Below the pieces are notes generated by a model. The model was given only the letters and a program-made list of their open reading frames with translations. It was not told where the DNA came from and made no database searches. Source: Rhizobium sp. Leaf306 (lineage in GTDB: Bacteria; Pseudomonadota; Alphaproteobacteria; Rhizobiales; Rhizobiaceae). From it: a stretch of 64,000 nt of DNA. How positions within the stretch are numbered: position 1 is the stretch's first letter; every line of letters starts with the position of its first letter. The stretch covers positions 1 through 64,000 of the forward strand of contig NZ_LMNX01000005.1 in NCBI RefSeq assembly GCF_001423425.1. Direction: 5' to 3'. The translations under genes and the position numbers were made by a program. Shown here piece after piece: positions 7,571-16,278 of the stretch.

Positions 7571-8518
7571 ATGAAAAGGACTACGATCACGGCCCTCGTG
7601 GCCATGGCGACCATGGTGGCTATGCCAGCGGTCGCTGCAGAGAAAAAGGCTCTCGCCTTCGTTGTCAATGCCGCTTCCGATTTCTGGAAGCTGGCTGAGG
7701 CAGGGGTCAAGGCGGCGCAGACCGAGCTTCCGGATTTCGAGTTGCAGTTCCGTTATCCCACGCAGGGCACGGCTGCACTGCAGAACGCCCTGATGGATGA
7801 CCTCGTGGCTGCGGGGACCGACGCAATCATGATCTCGTCGGCTGACCCGAAGAATTCCGTCGATGCCTTCAACCGCATCGCATCGCAGGTTCCGCTCTTC
7901 ACGACGGACAGCGATGCGCCGCAGTCGAAGCGCATCGCCTATCTGGGTTCGTCCAATACCCAAGCCGGCATCCAGGCGGGGGAAATCGCGGTCAAGGCGT
8001 TGCCCAAGGGTGGTAAATGTATGGGTTTTGTCGGCTTCCTTGGCGCTGATAACGCCAGGGAGCGGATCGACGGTTTTCGCCAGGCCGTGAAGGGCAAGTC
8101 GATCGAACTCGTCGATGTGCGGGGCGATGACGTCGATTTCGCCCGCGCGCGGTCCAATGTCGATGATGTCCTCGCGGCAAATCCGGACATCACCTGCATG
8201 GTGGGCTTTTATTCCTACAATCCACCGAAGATCTATGAAGCGTTGAAAGCGGCCGGAAAGCTCGGGAACATCACGGTCATCGCTTTCGATGAAGATCCGA
8301 TCACGCTCGGAGCCGTGCGGCAAGGCCAGTTTGCAGGCACGGTCGTTCAGGACCCCTATCAATGGGGCTACCAGGGGATGAAGCTGATGGCGGCGTACCT
8401 GGAGGGCGACAAGTCGAAAGTGCCGGCAGATGGATTGATCATCGTGCCGACCAAAGTCATCGACAAGGCGAATGTCGATGCGTTCGAGAAGCAACTCAAG
8501 GCGCGGATGGGCGGGTGA
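7571..8518 (+). CDS. Periplasmic sugar-binding protein (CUT2), second of a tandem pair
   Basis: A 315-residue ribose-binding-like protein with a signal peptide (MKRTTITALVAMATM..., cleavage near PAVAA) and the family opening ALAFVVNAASDFWK. The ligand-contact segments ISSADPKNSVDAFNRI and FTTDSDAPQSKR are typical of aldose binders. I start at ATG 7571, preceded by GGGAGGACAAG, because the longer frame from 7517 would put non-signal sequence before a perfect signal peptide. It directly precedes the ATPase gene, from which it is separated by a strong stem-loop (8534-8567), so it is the better candidate partner of that transporter. Confidence 0.9.
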   Translation: MKRTTITALVAMATMVAMPAVAAEKKALAFVVNAASDFWKLAEAGVKAAQTELPDFELQFRYPTQGTAALQNALMDDLVAAGTDAIMISSADPKNSVDAFNRIASQVPLFTTDSDAPQSKRIAYLGSSNTQAGIQAGEIAVKALPKGGKCMGFVGFLGADNARERIDGFRQAVKGKSIELVDVRGDDVDFARARSNVDDVLAANPDITCMVGFYSYNPPKIYEALKAAGKLGNITVIAFDEDPITLGAVRQGQFAGTVVQDPYQWGYQGMKLMAAYLEGDKSKVPADGLIIVPTKVIDKANVDAFEKQLKARMGG

Positions 8519-8533
8519 TACGCACCTTGACGC

Positions 8534-8567
8534 GGCCAGCGCGGATCTTTCGGGCTGCGCGCTGGCC
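8534..8567 (+). terminator. Stem-loop after binding-protein gene
   Basis: GGCCAGCGCG (8534-8543) and CGCGCTGGCC (8558-8567) form a perfect 10-bp stem with a 14-nt loop, 15 bp after the binding-protein stop and before the ATPase start. No T-run follows, so it is more likely a 3'-end stabilising or partial-termination structure than a full terminator. Confidence 0.65.
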
Positions 8568-8593
8568 CTCAACGCATTCGAGGTTCACGCCAG

Positions 8594-10093
8594 ATGACAG
8601 CTGCCGCCCGCATATCTCTTGATCTCATCGGCATCACCAAGTTCTATCCAAGCGCTGTGGCGCTCAATCAGGTGTCGCTCGGCATCCGGGGCGGTGAAGT
8701 TGTCGGGTTGATCGGCGAAAACGGTGCCGGAAAATCCACGCTCATGAAGGTGCTTGGGGGCACGATCGCGCCCGATGAAGGTGAGATCGTCATCGATGGG
8801 GAAACGGCGTCCCATCTGACACCCGCCGAGGCCCTGGCCCGTGGCATCGCATTCGTGCACCAGGAGCTGAACCCATTTTTCAATCTCGATGTGGCGGGCA
8901 ACGTTCTCCTGGGCCGTGAGCCGCGCAGCCGCCGCTTCGGTTTTATCGACCATGCGGCCATGGCTAGGCGGGTGAAACCACTGCTCGACATGCTGGGCGC
9001 TCGCTTTCAGCCATCCACCCAGGCTTCGGAACTTTCGCTGGCGGACCAGCAGCTGATGGAAATCGCCAAGGCGCTCTCGACCAATGTCCGCCTTCTGATC
9101 CTCGACGAACCGACATCGAGCCTTACGCTTGCGGAAACCCAACGGTTGCTCGATGTGGTGCGCCGGTTGCGGGCAGATGGAGTGGCCATCCTGTTTATTA
9201 CCCATCGCCTTGCCGAAGTCGAAGCCGTCGGAGACCGGGTGGTTGGGCTCAGGGACGGTCGAAATGCCGGGGAGCTCCAAAGCGGCAACATCAATCGAGA
9301 TGCCATGGTGCGATTGATGATCGGCCGCGATGTGACGCAATTCTACACGCCCCCGCATGTAAGGCAGGGGCCGGTCGTGCTTCGGACACGAAATCTCAGA
9401 ACCGAAGCCTATCCGCAGGCCCCGGTCGATATCGAGGTTCGAGGCGGTGAAATTCTCGGGCTTGCCGGTTTGGTCGGCGCAGGCCGGACGGAACTTGCGC
9501 GTGCGATCTTTGGCATCGATCCCGTCCAGGGCGGCCGTGTCGAGATGAACGACAAGCCGGTCGCATCCGGATCGGTACCTGCAGCAATCGCCGCCGGCAT
9601 CTGTTTGGTGCCGGAAGACCGCAAGGGTGAGGGACTGTTCCTCGACTTCTCTCTTTCTGAAAACGTGGTGATGCCGAACCTTTCGGCGATCGCGACCGCT
9701 GGCTTCGTCGATCGCGGGGCCGAAATGGAGATCGCTGATCGGTCCCGCAGCCGGCTATCGATCCGTGCGCCGCGGCTCGACCGTGCGGTCAGCGAGTTGT
9801 CGGGCGGCAACCAGCAGAAGGTCGTTCTGGCAAAGTGGCTCGGTCTCGATCCCAGGCTCATCATTCTCGACGAGCCGACGAGAGGCATCGATGTCGGAGC
9901 GAAGGCTGAGGTTTACCGCCTCATGCGCGATCTCGCGGAGGGCGGAGCCGCGGTGCTGATGATCTCGTCCGATATGGAGGAAGTCATCGGTGTCTCGACG
10001 CGCGTGGCGGTGATGCGGCGCGGGGCCATTGCCGGCATCCTGTCGCGGGCGGATCTGTCCGAAGAAGCGATCCTCAGTCTGGCGGTCGGATAG
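8594..10093 (+). CDS. Two-domain sugar ABC transporter ATPase (CUT2, RbsA/MglA type)
   Basis: A 499-residue fused ATPase with two nucleotide-binding domains. Domain 1 has Walker A GENGAGKST (about 38-46), a divergent signature ELSLADQQLMEIAKA, and Walker B LLILDEPTSS. Domain 2 has the usual degenerate P-loop GLVGAGRTEL (about 294-303), intact signature LSGGNQQKVVLAKW and Walker B LIILDEPTRG. The asymmetric pattern is normal for CUT2 importers. It is preceded by the second binding protein and followed 9 bp later by a permease, forming a complete importer. Confidence 0.94.
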   Translation: MTAAARISLDLIGITKFYPSAVALNQVSLGIRGGEVVGLIGENGAGKSTLMKVLGGTIAPDEGEIVIDGETASHLTPAEALARGIAFVHQELNPFFNLDVAGNVLLGREPRSRRFGFIDHAAMARRVKPLLDMLGARFQPSTQASELSLADQQLMEIAKALSTNVRLLILDEPTSSLTLAETQRLLDVVRRLRADGVAILFITHRLAEVEAVGDRVVGLRDGRNAGELQSGNINRDAMVRLMIGRDVTQFYTPPHVRQGPVVLRTRNLRTEAYPQAPVDIEVRGGEILGLAGLVGAGRTELARAIFGIDPVQGGRVEMNDKPVASGSVPAAIAAGICLVPEDRKGEGLFLDFSLSENVVMPNLSAIATAGFVDRGAEMEIADRSRSRLSIRAPRLDRAVSELSGGNQQKVVLAKWLGLDPRLIILDEPTRGIDVGAKAEVYRLMRDLAEGGAAVLMISSDMEEVIGVSTRVAVMRRGAIAGILSRADLSEEAILSLAVG

Positions 10094-10102
10094 GAGATTG
10101 GC

Positions 10103-11110
10103 ATGCACAAGAAAGACATCGGCCTTGCCGTCCTCGTTCTGACCGTGGGCGCCATCGTGACACTGGTCAATCCGCGTTTCATTTCACCGGTCAATCTTGC
10201 CAACACAGCCAATCTGATTGGACTGTTCGGGCTGTTTTCGATTGCCGAGGCCTTCGTCATCGTCACCGCAGGGATCGAGCTTTCGATCGGCTCCGTCATC
10301 GCCCTTCTCGGCGTCATCTTCATCGACCTGATCGCCTCGCATGGCGTTCCCTGGCCTGTCGCCTTTGCGATCGTGCTTGTCCTGTCGGTTGTGATCGGAT
10401 TGTTGCATGGCTGGCTCATTACACGGCTCAAGCTGCAGCCCTTCGTCGTCACACTGTGCGGTCTGCTGATCTACCGAGGCATAGCGCGCTTCTATACGAG
10501 GGACGGGACGGCCGGCTTTACCTTCGGGACGGATCTTCCCATGCTCGAATATCTGTTCGTCGGACGAACAGCGGGCGTTCCCCATTCCGTCATGGCTTTT
10601 GCCGTGTTTGCGGTGCTTGCATGGTTTCTCCTGCACCGAACCGTTTTCGGACGGCATCTTCTGGCCGTCGGAAAGAACGAGGAGGCGGCTCGTTATTGCG
10701 GGATCAATACAAAGCGCGTGATCGTCACGGCCTATGTTCTCTGTGCCTTTCTGACAGGCGTCTCGGCCATTTTCTTCGCCATGTACACCAAGTCCGTCCA
10801 GCCCTCGGCGCATGGGAATTTCTACGAGCTCTATGCCATCGCGGCTGCGGTCCTCGGCGGATTTTCCCTGCGGGGTGGGGAAGGCTCGATCGTCGGGGTA
10901 GTGCTCGGGGTCGTGTTGCTTCAGGTCCTCCAGAACCTCGTCAACCTGCTCGGCATTCCCTCTTCGCTCAATTTCGCGGTCATGGGTGCGGTCATTCTGG
11001 TGGGTGTTATTGCCGATACGCAGTTCCATGCCTATCGGCAAAGGCGACATCATCAGGCGACCCGCTCTGCCTTGGCCGAGGTTTCCCGCATCCCGTCGGC
11101 AAACGGATGA
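10103..11110 (+). CDS. Sugar ABC transporter permease (CUT2/RbsC family)
   Basis: A 335-residue membrane permease with about eight to ten predicted helices and the CUT2 hallmark EAFVIVTAGIELSIGSVIALLG (about residues 50-71, shown by the GIELSIGS core). The ATPase-contact stretch near CGINTKRVIVTAYV is also present. AGGAGATTGGC provides the ribosome binding site. It is the last gene of the plus-strand importer operon and runs convergently into the SDR gene of the next operon, with 52 bp between and no obvious terminator. Confidence 0.93.
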   Translation: MHKKDIGLAVLVLTVGAIVTLVNPRFISPVNLANTANLIGLFGLFSIAEAFVIVTAGIELSIGSVIALLGVIFIDLIASHGVPWPVAFAIVLVLSVVIGLLHGWLITRLKLQPFVVTLCGLLIYRGIARFYTRDGTAGFTFGTDLPMLEYLFVGRTAGVPHSVMAFAVFAVLAWFLLHRTVFGRHLLAVGKNEEAARYCGINTKRVIVTAYVLCAFLTGVSAIFFAMYTKSVQPSAHGNFYELYAIAAAVLGGFSLRGGEGSIVGVVLGVVLLQVLQNLVNLLGIPSSLNFAVMGAVILVGVIADTQFHAYRQRRHHQATRSALAEVSRIPSANG

Positions 11111-11162
11111 CAGTTAGGTCGTCGACGATCGACACAGAGCTGGTCCCGGATGCTGGAAATGA

Positions 11163-11933
11163 TCAGGATGGCAGGAGCCTGAAGTCCGCGCCTTCCGGCA
11201 GGAGCTGCCCGCCATCGACGACGATGGTGGTGCCGGTCACATAGCTCGCATCGTCGGAGGCGAGAAACAGGAAGGCATTGGCAACGTCGCGCGGCGAGCC
11301 GAGGCGGGCGAGCGGAATTGCGTCCTCCATGTTCTTGATGAAGGCGGCGCTACGGTGCAGCTGGATCGCTTCCGTCAATATGTTGCCGGGCTCGACGCCA
11401 TTGACATTGATGCCATAGGACGAGAACTCCAGCGCCGCTGAGCGAATGAAGCCGTTGATGCCAGCCTTGCTCGCCGCGTAGTGGCCGTGGCCCGGGCTTG
11501 TAACATGCGGGCCGGTGATGGATGACGTAAACAGGATACGCCCCGAGCCCTGCTTTTTCATCGGCGTCAGCGCGGCGCGTGCGGCGTTGAAGCATCCACG
11601 CAGATTGACCCCCATCACGCTGTCCCAGTCTTCCGGAGACGTATTCTCGATGAGCTGCCACGGATAGATGCCGGCGTTCTGGACGATGATGTCGAGCCGC
11701 CCGTGACGTTCGAGTGTGAATTCGACCGCGGCAACGGCGTCTTCCATCTTCGAGATGTCGGTGTGGACGAAGTCGATGCCGAGATCATCGGCTGCCGCCT
11801 TGCCGTCGTCGGCCTCGGAATCAGCCAGCACCAGCTTTGCGCCTTCCTCCTGGAAGCGGACGGCGATTGCCTTGCCGATGCCGCGTGATGCACCGATGAC
11901 CAGCGCCACTTTGTCTTTCAATCTGTCTGTCAT
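11163..11933 (-). CDS. Classical SDR-family oxidoreductase
   Basis: A 256-residue short-chain dehydrogenase. The cofactor motif GASRGIGKA is at about residues 14-22, the NAG structural motif at about 87-89, catalytic Ser in FTSSITG (about 138-144) and YxxxK as YAASK at about 153-157. Asp at the end of strand 2 (VLADSEAD) suggests NAD+ preference. The start codon overlaps the preceding permease stop by 4 bp, so translation is coupled. As the only enzyme of the ROK-controlled transporter operon it probably oxidises the imported sugar or polyol; the substrate is unresolved. Confidence 0.9.
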   Translation of the reverse strand: MTDRLKDKVALVIGASRGIGKAIAVRFQEEGAKLVLADSEADDGKAAADDLGIDFVHTDISKMEDAVAAVEFTLERHGRLDIIVQNAGIYPWQLIENTSPEDWDSVMGVNLRGCFNAARAALTPMKKQGSGRILFTSSITGPHVTSPGHGHYAASKAGINGFIRSAALEFSSYGINVNGVEPGNILTEAIQLHRSAAFIKNMEDAIPLARLGSPRDVANAFLFLASDDASYVTGTTIVVDGGQLLPEGADFRLLPS

Positions 11934-12925
11934 GCGAGCCTCTGGCGGAGCCTTTGTTTGAACGTATCGAGTAGAACCGCTGCAAGCACCAGGAAGCCGT
12001 GGATGACCTGGGTATAGTTTGCCGGCAGGCCCATCAGGTTAATGGCGGTGTTGATGGACGAGAGGAGCAGCACTCCGGCGTAGACGCCGGGCAGCGCACC
12101 GACACCGCCCTTGAGGCTGACACCACCGATGACGACTGCCGCAAAGGCGTTGAACAGCAGCCCAACGCCGAGGTTTGCCGTGGCGCCTGATGTGCGTATG
12201 GCAAGCAGCCACCCAGCCAGGCCGGCGATGGCGCCTGCCAGTACAAAGGCGATGATCAGGTTGCGGGTGACGCGAATGCCGGCGCGGTAAGCGGCGGTCT
12301 CGTTCCCGCCGATCATTACCAGGTGCCGGCCGAATGGCGTCTTGGCCATCAGCACCGAAAAGACCACGAAACAGGCGATCGCAATCCAGGCTGACAGCGG
12401 AATGCCAGCCACACGCTCAATAGCGAACCAGCGGATGGCCGGATCCAGATCCTGGGCGGAGCGTCCGCCGGAAACCGCCAGCACGATGCCGCGCACCCAA
12501 ATGAAGGAGGCAAGCGTGATGATGAAGGCGCTCATCTTCAGTTTCACGACAAGGAAGCCGTTGAAGAGACCGATCAATGCGCCGATCCCGCAGGCAACGA
12601 GCAGTGACGCTGGGATCATCAGCCATTGCGGTGAGAGCTTGATCCCCATGCCGATCCCTGCCGAGCAGAAAAGGATGCCGACCGCCATGGCCGCCAAAGC
12701 GGCAACGGATTCTACCGAAAGGTCCATATGGCCGGCGATGATCACCAGAGCCAGGCCGATCGACATCACGCCAAGCACGCTCGACGCTTCGATGATGTTT
12801 GTGAAAATGCCGATCTGGAAATAGTTCGGGATCAGGGCCGAAAACAGGGCAAGCACGACGATGAGCATGAACCAGACGAGGTTATCGAGTACAGATTCTA
12901 GACTTTTGCGCGTACGGGGCGTCAT
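11930..12925 (-). CDS. Sugar ABC transporter permease (CUT2/RbsC family)
   Basis: A 331-residue CUT2 permease with the family core MSIGLALVIIAGHMDLSVES (about 54-73; GHMDLSVES replaces the more common GGIDLSVGS) and the contact segment AGIRVTRNLII. The start ATG at 12925 has no good Shine-Dalgarno. The 60 bp before it are occupied by two overlapping stem-loops, so its translation may be sensitive to RNA folding after the binding-protein gene. It belongs to the ROK-led operon. Confidence 0.92.
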   Translation of the reverse strand: MTPRTRKSLESVLDNLVWFMLIVVLALFSALIPNYFQIGIFTNIIEASSVLGVMSIGLALVIIAGHMDLSVESVAALAAMAVGILFCSAGIGMGIKLSPQWLMIPASLLVACGIGALIGLFNGFLVVKLKMSAFIITLASFIWVRGIVLAVSGGRSAQDLDPAIRWFAIERVAGIPLSAWIAIACFVVFSVLMAKTPFGRHLVMIGGNETAAYRAGIRVTRNLIIAFVLAGAIAGLAGWLLAIRTSGATANLGVGLLFNAFAAVVIGGVSLKGGVGALPGVYAGVLLLSSINTAINLMGLPANYTQVIHGFLVLAAVLLDTFKQRLRQRLA

Positions 12926-12934
12926 GCGGCAAAT

Positions 12935-12975
12935 CCGGACTTGAGGGAAGGAGTCCGGGGTCTTTCAACCCCGGA
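12935..12975 (-). promoter_or_regulatory. Two alternative stem-loops between binding protein and permease
   Basis: TCCGGGGT (12954-12961) pairs with ACCCCGGA (12968-12975), and CCGGACT (12935-12941) pairs with AGTCCGG (12952-12958). The stems share bases 12954-12958 and cannot both form. The region lies between the stop of the binding-protein gene and the permease start on the minus strand. Confidence 0.6.
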
Positions 12976-12985
12976 TGAAGGGTTG

Positions 12986-14026
12986 TTATTCGACGGATTT
13001 GATCGAGGCTGTCGGCGCTTTCATGTTGCCCCAGAAGGCCGGGTTGTCGACATTCTCCTTGGTGATCGCCGCACCCGGGATCTTGATGTTCGGCCCCCAG
13101 GCTTCCTTCGTCACGACCCCTTTCAGGCCAAGCACGTCATAGTCGCCGGCCTTGATTTCCTGCTTGCCGACGATCTTGTCCATGAACATGGCAATGGCTG
13201 CCGCCTGGGCATAAAGCGGTTGCTCGACTTCGGTATTGAGCCAGCCCTTGCGGATCAGATCAAGGCCGACGGGAGCGCCGTTCGAGCTCATCATCATCAC
13301 GTCACTTGGCTTCTTGCCGGCTGATTCCAAAGAGGCGACGGCTGCAACCGAAAGATGGGCTGCATGCAGGAAGATCAGGTTGATATCGGGATTGGCCAGC
13401 ATCTGATCGGAGACGATCGTCCCTGCATTGCTGGCTTCCCACTGCATGGCGGGCACAGAGATGATGGTCACCTTCGGGAAGGCCTTCATCTTCTCTTCGA
13501 AGCCCTTCTGGATATCGAGCGTGTAGGGATCGCCAGGGTCGCCCAGAACCTGCAGGATCTTGCCCTTCACGTCGCCATTCTTGGCCTTGAGCATCGCTTC
13601 AGCCTGTTGCGCGGCAACATGGCCGATCTCGATCGTCCCGGCGACCGAGGTGAAGTCTGACACGGTCGAGGTGACCTGACGGTCGAACTCGACGACCGGA
13701 ATACCGGCCGCACGGGCTGCCTCGATGGATGGTTTCAATGCGTTGAAGTCGACAGCGGCGAGGATGATCGCCGCCGGCTTCAAGGCGATGACGTCGTTCA
13801 TCTGCGACTGCTGTGCGTCTGTCTTGTTGTCGGCGTTAAGGGTTTTCATCTCGTAGCCGGTCTGCTTCAGAAACATTTCCAAGGCGCTGACCGAGCCTGT
13901 CTGGAATTCGTCGAGCAGTGTCGGCACAAGATAATAGACCGTACCCTTGGACTGTGCGGCCGCCGTTGTGAGCATTGAAAGGCCGAGCACCAAAACGCTC
14001 AGCAAGCTTAGCATTATTCGTCTCAT
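12986..14026 (-). CDS. Periplasmic sugar-binding protein (CUT2)
   Basis: A 346-residue ribose-binding-like protein with a signal peptide ending near TAAAQ (about residue 24). The mature sequence begins GTVYYLVPTLLDEFQTGS, a variant of the usual family opening, and contains the characteristic VVEFDRQV and GDPGDPYTLDIQKGF segments that line the ligand cleft. It lies between the ATPase and permease genes of the ROK-led operon, an order (regulator-ATPase-binding protein-permease) also seen with FrcA-like single-domain systems. Substrate unknown. Confidence 0.9.
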   Translation of the reverse strand: MRRIMLSLLSVLVLGLSMLTTAAAQSKGTVYYLVPTLLDEFQTGSVSALEMFLKQTGYEMKTLNADNKTDAQQSQMNDVIALKPAAIILAAVDFNALKPSIEAARAAGIPVVEFDRQVTSTVSDFTSVAGTIEIGHVAAQQAEAMLKAKNGDVKGKILQVLGDPGDPYTLDIQKGFEEKMKAFPKVTIISVPAMQWEASNAGTIVSDQMLANPDINLIFLHAAHLSVAAVASLESAGKKPSDVMMMSSNGAPVGLDLIRKGWLNTEVEQPLYAQAAAIAMFMDKIVGKQEIKAGDYDVLGLKGVVTKEAWGPNIKIPGAAITKENVDNPAFWGNMKAPTASIKSVE

Positions 14027-14060
14027 GATCGTTCTCTCCAGTTTTACGCCGGACCCCTTG

Positions 14061-14831
14061 TCATTGTTTGCCCACCGGTCCGGCGCCGGTGAGGGTTTGC
14101 CCTGTGATCATTTCGATCACTGCATCCGGGCTTGTCTTGGTTCTGTCGACATCGCCGGCGACGACGCCGTGGCGGATGACGACGATGCGGTCTGCGACCT
14201 GAAAGGCCTGCTGCATGATGTGGGTGATGATGACGACACCGATGCCCTGGCTGGCGACATGGCGGATCATGTCCAATCCCCGCCGCGTCTGTTCGACCCC
14301 AAGTGCGGCGAACGGCTCGTCCAGCAAGAGGAGCTTGCCACCCCAATGGGCAAAACGGTTGAGCTCGATCGCCTGCCGCTGGCCGCCGGACAGATGCTCG
14401 ACCTTGGTGCGCATGGAGGGAATGCGGGTGCCGGCACTGGTCAGTGCCTTGGTCGTGATTTCCTCCATCGCACGCTCATCGAGGAAGGGGATGCCCGCGA
14501 TCTTGCGGGTGATCTCGCGGCCCATGAAGAAATTGGCGACGACGTCCACATTGGTGCAGAGAGACAGGTCCTGGTAGACCGTCTCGATGCCGGCTGCCTT
14601 GGCCTCGGCAGGCGTCTTTGCCTCGAACTCTTCGCCTTCGAAGAGCATCTGACCTGACGTGGGTTGCAGACCACCCGAGATGATCTTCACAAGCGTGGAC
14701 TTGCCTGCGCCGTTGTCGCCAAGAAGGGCGACCACTTCTCCCTTTCCGATCGAGAAACTGATGCCCTTGAGCGCTTCGATCGCGCCGAAATTCTTGCGGA
14801 TATCATTCAGGACAAGCAGTTTTTCGGTCAT
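14061..14831 (-). CDS. Single-domain sugar ABC transporter ATPase (CUT2, FrcA-like)
   Basis: A 256-residue ATPase with Walker A GDNGAGKST (about 37-45), signature LSGGQRQAIEL and a Walker B region LLLLDEPFAALG. The Asp-Glu pair is intact but the following residues are unusual (DEPFAALG rather than DEPTAAL). The switch histidine is in VVIITHIMQ. It is the second single-domain CUT2 ATPase in the window. Its ATG overlaps the ROK gene stop by 4 bp, so the regulator and transporter are translationally coupled. Confidence 0.92.
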   Translation of the reverse strand: MTEKLLVLNDIRKNFGAIEALKGISFSIGKGEVVALLGDNGAGKSTLVKIISGGLQPTSGQMLFEGEEFEAKTPAEAKAAGIETVYQDLSLCTNVDVVANFFMGREITRKIAGIPFLDERAMEEITTKALTSAGTRIPSMRTKVEHLSGGQRQAIELNRFAHWGGKLLLLDEPFAALGVEQTRRGLDMIRHVASQGIGVVIITHIMQQAFQVADRIVVIRHGVVAGDVDRTKTSPDAVIEMITGQTLTGAGPVGKQ

Positions 14832-15967
14832 TCGACAGTCCCCTTCTCTGAAGTCTCGAACATCTGGCCGAAGCGCGGCGACAGGACGCCGAAAACGGCT
14901 AGCGCGGCTGCGCCTCGGAGTGCCGAATGCTGGCAGTCACTGGCGACGATGACACGTGGATGCGGGCGGTTGGTGCGGGCGGAAACCGAATTGCTCAGGC
15001 CGTCGGCCAGTGCGGCAAGCTGCTCGATCAAAGACTGCGGCGCCAGGCCACCGAGCACGACAGTCTCTGGATCGAAAAGGTTTTCGATCGTGCGGATGGC
15101 ATTGCGAAAGATCGGCGCGATCTCGCGGACCCATTCGGCCTCGGGCAGGCCGCGCCGCGTGAAGGCCTCGAGCGAAAGATAGCGCTCAAGGCAGCCATTG
15201 TTGCCGCAGGGGCAGGGCTCGCCATCCGGAACGGCGGGGATATGGCCGATTTCGCCGGCATTGCCCCAGGCGCCGCGCATCACTGTCCCGTCATGCATCA
15301 TCGCGCCGCCAAGGCCGACGCCGAAGAACAGGTAATAGTAATCCGAAATCTGTTGGCCGAGACCGTAGAGCTGCTCGCCGAGCGCCGCTGCCGCCATGTC
15401 GTTTTCCATAAAGGCCGGCAGACCTGTCGCCTCTGTGAGGCGGGAATTGATGTCGACGTCTTTCCAGCCGGTCATCGTTGTCGGGCCAACGAAGCTGATG
15501 GATTCCACGTCGAACGGCCCGGGCAAAGCCAGTCCGACGCCCAGCAGGCGGCCGCGGCATGGGCTTGCCTTGAGTTCGTCCACCATCTCGCCAATCAGAG
15601 CGAAGGCTTCGTCCGGTTTCGGGTTGGACGCGCTGCGGTGGCGGCTCTCGACGACATCACCGCGCAGATTGACCAAGGCAACGTCGATGCCAAGCGGCGT
15701 CAGGTGAATGCCGACCGCATGCCCACCCTCCGGATTGACGGTCAGCTTCGAGGGCGGAATACCGCGGCCCCGAGGCTTTTCGCGCACCGAGACGATGAGC
15801 TCTTGTTCTTCGAGTTCCCGGACAATGGTGGAGACAGTCTGTACGGTGAGGTGAACCCGTTCCGCAATTTCGCCACGCGTCGTCGGACCAGTCAGGCGGA
15901 TCGCTTCCAAGACGATCCGTCTGTTGTAGGGCCTTCCCGATTCCTGGTTGGTACCGCGCAGCGCCAT
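14828..15967 (-). CDS. ROK-family transcriptional regulator
   Basis: A 379-residue ROK (repressor, ORF, kinase) protein of the NagC/Mlc/XylR type. It has an N-terminal winged helix-turn-helix (about 20-65, TRGEIAERVHLTVQTVSTIV) and a sugar-kinase-like core. The core carries the zinc motif GEIGH...CPCGNNGCLE (about residues 240-265), with three cysteines and a histidine in the family positions. The glycine-rich ATP-binding stretch of true ROK kinases is replaced by GIDVALVNLRG, consistent with a regulator. As first gene of the operon it probably autoregulates it in response to the imported sugar. Confidence 0.92.
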   Translation of the reverse strand: MALRGTNQESGRPYNRRIVLEAIRLTGPTTRGEIAERVHLTVQTVSTIVRELEEQELIVSVREKPRGRGIPPSKLTVNPEGGHAVGIHLTPLGIDVALVNLRGDVVESRHRSASNPKPDEAFALIGEMVDELKASPCRGRLLGVGLALPGPFDVESISFVGPTTMTGWKDVDINSRLTEATGLPAFMENDMAAAALGEQLYGLGQQISDYYYLFFGVGLGGAMMHDGTVMRGAWGNAGEIGHIPAVPDGEPCPCGNNGCLERYLSLEAFTRRGLPEAEWVREIAPIFRNAIRTIENLFDPETVVLGGLAPQSLIEQLAALADGLSNSVSARTNRPHPRVIVASDCQHSALRGAAALAVFGVLSPRFGQMFETSEKGTVE

Positions 15968-16278
15968 TTCGAATGTCTCCGAATGACGAAAGTGTGTCAG
16001 CGCTCACGTATTTAGTCAAATGGTTTTCAAAAAAGAAAAACGCGCGCGCGAAGGGCCCGATCGCGCTGACGTTGCAAAGGCTGATCTGACGGTACGCGCG
16101 CTTTCCGCGAAACTCTTAATGAGTTCGCCTCACCCTCGGAGCCAGGAATCATGACCAGCGCCTGATCAACTTGAGCACGAAAGCGTCATCCTCCGCTGGT
16201 AGGTTGCGCTATGTCACGGGGGTCGTACCCGCAAGGCGGCCGGGTGGGCACGCCAAACGCGAGGCGTTTGGCAAAAGC
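15968..16278. other. Intergenic region with ROK promoter side
   Basis: This 311-bp gap holds no gene I can support. On the minus strand TTGACT, a 17-bp spacer and a weak CACACT could be the ROK operon promoter, and the near-palindrome GTCAGCGCTCAC (15996-16007) lies within it as a possible operator. The remainder is GC-rich with a run of alternating CG. At 16252-16272 a perfect 9-bp stem follows the aminotransferase gene. Confidence 0.5.
16252..16272 (-). terminator. Stem-loop after the class V aminotransferase gene
   Basis: GCCAAACGC (16252-16260) and GCGTTTGGC (16264-16272) form a perfect 9-bp stem with a 3-nt loop, 6 bp beyond the stop of the minus-strand gene. There is no T-run after it on that strand, so termination is plausible but unproven. 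Confidence 0.5.
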
